Below, piece after piece: positions 11,753-12,344 of a DNA stretch of 12,344 bases. The DNA lies in NCBI GenBank assembly GCA_937884015.1, contig CALGBV010000404.1, positions 1 through 12,344 of the forward strand, given 5' to 3'. The position numbers were made by a program, and so were the translations under genes. Positions within the stretch are counted from its first letter, which is position 1. Every line of letters starts with the position of its first letter. Origin of the DNA: an uncultured Bacteroidales bacterium (lineage in GTDB: Bacteria; Bacteroidota; Bacteroidia; Bacteroidales; F082). The notes under the pieces are model-generated. The model was given only the letters and a program-made list of their open reading frames with translations. It was not told the DNA's origin and searched no databases.

Positions 11753-12344
11753 TGCGCTTCTGTAATCATCTTATACTGACACAATTGCAGTTTTCCATCG
11801 CCATCGCGGAGATGCATCCCGTTGCCTTGGCAATAACGCCACACCTTGCATTGGGCACATTCGTCTTTCTTCATCCACGAGCGGTCGCGGTAAGGTTGGA
11901 AACGGTTTTGCCAAACCTCCCAAAACGAATCCTTGTAAATGTTGCCTTGATGATAGTCGTTGCGGATGCTCAAACAGCCAGAAATGGAACCATCGGCTAA
12001 GACCGAAGCAATGTTGATGCCAGCGCTGCATGAAAAATAATGGCTCCTCACCTGCCCTTCGTAACGGCCCAAATAGCCATCGCAACCATAGTCGGTCGTG
12101 ATTTTGCCTTGCAGTCTCGTCTGTTTGATGAACTCCATCATATAGACAAACTGCTCGTTCGACAATTTCAAATCAGGCTCATTGGCGGCGCGACCAAAGG
12201 GAAAAACGGTGAATAGACGCCATTTTGGAATACCCAAACCTATCAGATAATCACGGAATCGCGGCAGATATTTAATCGTGCGCTGATTGACACAGGTAAT
12301 CACATCCCAAGTCAGTTCGGGATGCTGTTTCATGGCCTCGACAG
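11749..12344 (-). CDS. Radical SAM/SPASM protein, C-terminal part
   Basis: The frame is open through the right window edge, so the radical SAM CxxxCxxC motif is outside. The visible part (numbered from M at 12333) has the end of the barrel (LTWDVITCVN, then WRLFTVFPFGRA at 38-49) and a SPASM domain for extra iron-sulfur clusters. Its cysteines are C84, C102, C120, C159, C162, C168 and C185, including CAQCKVWRYC, the Cx2Cx5C pattern. Residues NIASVLADGSISGCLSIR, GNIYKDSFWEVW and RFQPYRDRSWM recall the Bacteroidetes rSAM/lipoprotein-system family (TIGR04133) as I remember it, which pairs with a small lipoprotein; this subfamily call is tentative. SPASM proteins usually modify peptides or proteins. 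Its stop overlaps the aroK start (ATGA). Confidence 0.88.
   Translation of the reverse strand, partial: VEAMKQHPELTWDVITCVNQRTIKYLPRFRDYLIGLGIPKWRLFTVFPFGRAANEPDLKLSNEQFVYMMEFIKQTRLQGKITTDYGCDGYLGRYEGQVRSHYFSCSAGINIASVLADGSISGCLSIRNDYHQGNIYKDSFWEVWQNRFQPYRDRSWMKKDECAQCKVWRYCQGNGMHLRDGDGKLQLCQYKMITEAQ

Overview
The window looks like a chromosomal stretch from a Bacteroidales bacterium (Prevotella-like or a relative); the genus cannot be fixed from this sequence. The evidence is that several genes are preceded by the Bacteroidetes -7 element TAnnTTTG, that leaders are short and AT-rich without clear Shine-Dalgarno sites, and that the gene set is typical of the order: an RRM protein, Bacteroidetes-type lipoproteins, a DUF234-type ATPase and a SPASM radical SAM protein. 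Most of it is housekeeping or small accessory genes. No phage, CRISPR array or complete insertion sequence was seen.

Left end (1-500): the C-terminal half of NusB runs to about position 303 and then breaks into unrelated sequence. That sequence, in another frame, encodes the end of a different protein, perhaps SUMF1/FGE-like. Codon use changes at the same point, so this is either a real rearrangement or an assembly chimera. A strong bidirectional terminator follows. Middle-left (500-2543): a MalY/PatB-type PLP C-S lyase on the minus strand, then tRNA-Tyr(GTA), a 104-residue RRM protein and tRNA-Arg(TCT) on the plus strand, with clear promoters and terminators around the tRNAs.

2572-5359: a Blc-type lipocalin lipoprotein, a HAD phosphatase and a small membrane protein on the minus strand; a divergent uracil-DNA-glycosylase-family protein on the plus strand; and a ProX/YbaK tRNA-editing protein converging on it with an 11-bp overlap. 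5452-9045: an iron-containing (BDH/YqhD-type) alcohol dehydrogenase diverges from RlmD, the iron-sulfur 23S rRNA uridine methyltransferase, which is followed closely by a lipoprotein with a BIG2-like domain.

Right end (9116-12344, all minus strand): a radical SAM/SPASM protein (open at the window edge) overlaps shikimate kinase aroK by ATGA. After aroK comes a tandem pair of 54-bp palindromic units, then a DUF234-type AAA+ ATPase, then a VanX-like D,D-dipeptidase gene that has lost its N-terminal half. The original signal-peptide start of that gene still sits out of frame just upstream. The most interesting signals are the 54-bp palindromic pair at the ATPase promoter, the internally deleted vanX homologue, the broken nusB end, and the coupling of aroK to a SPASM protein. 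No complete new multi-gene system can be claimed from this window alone.
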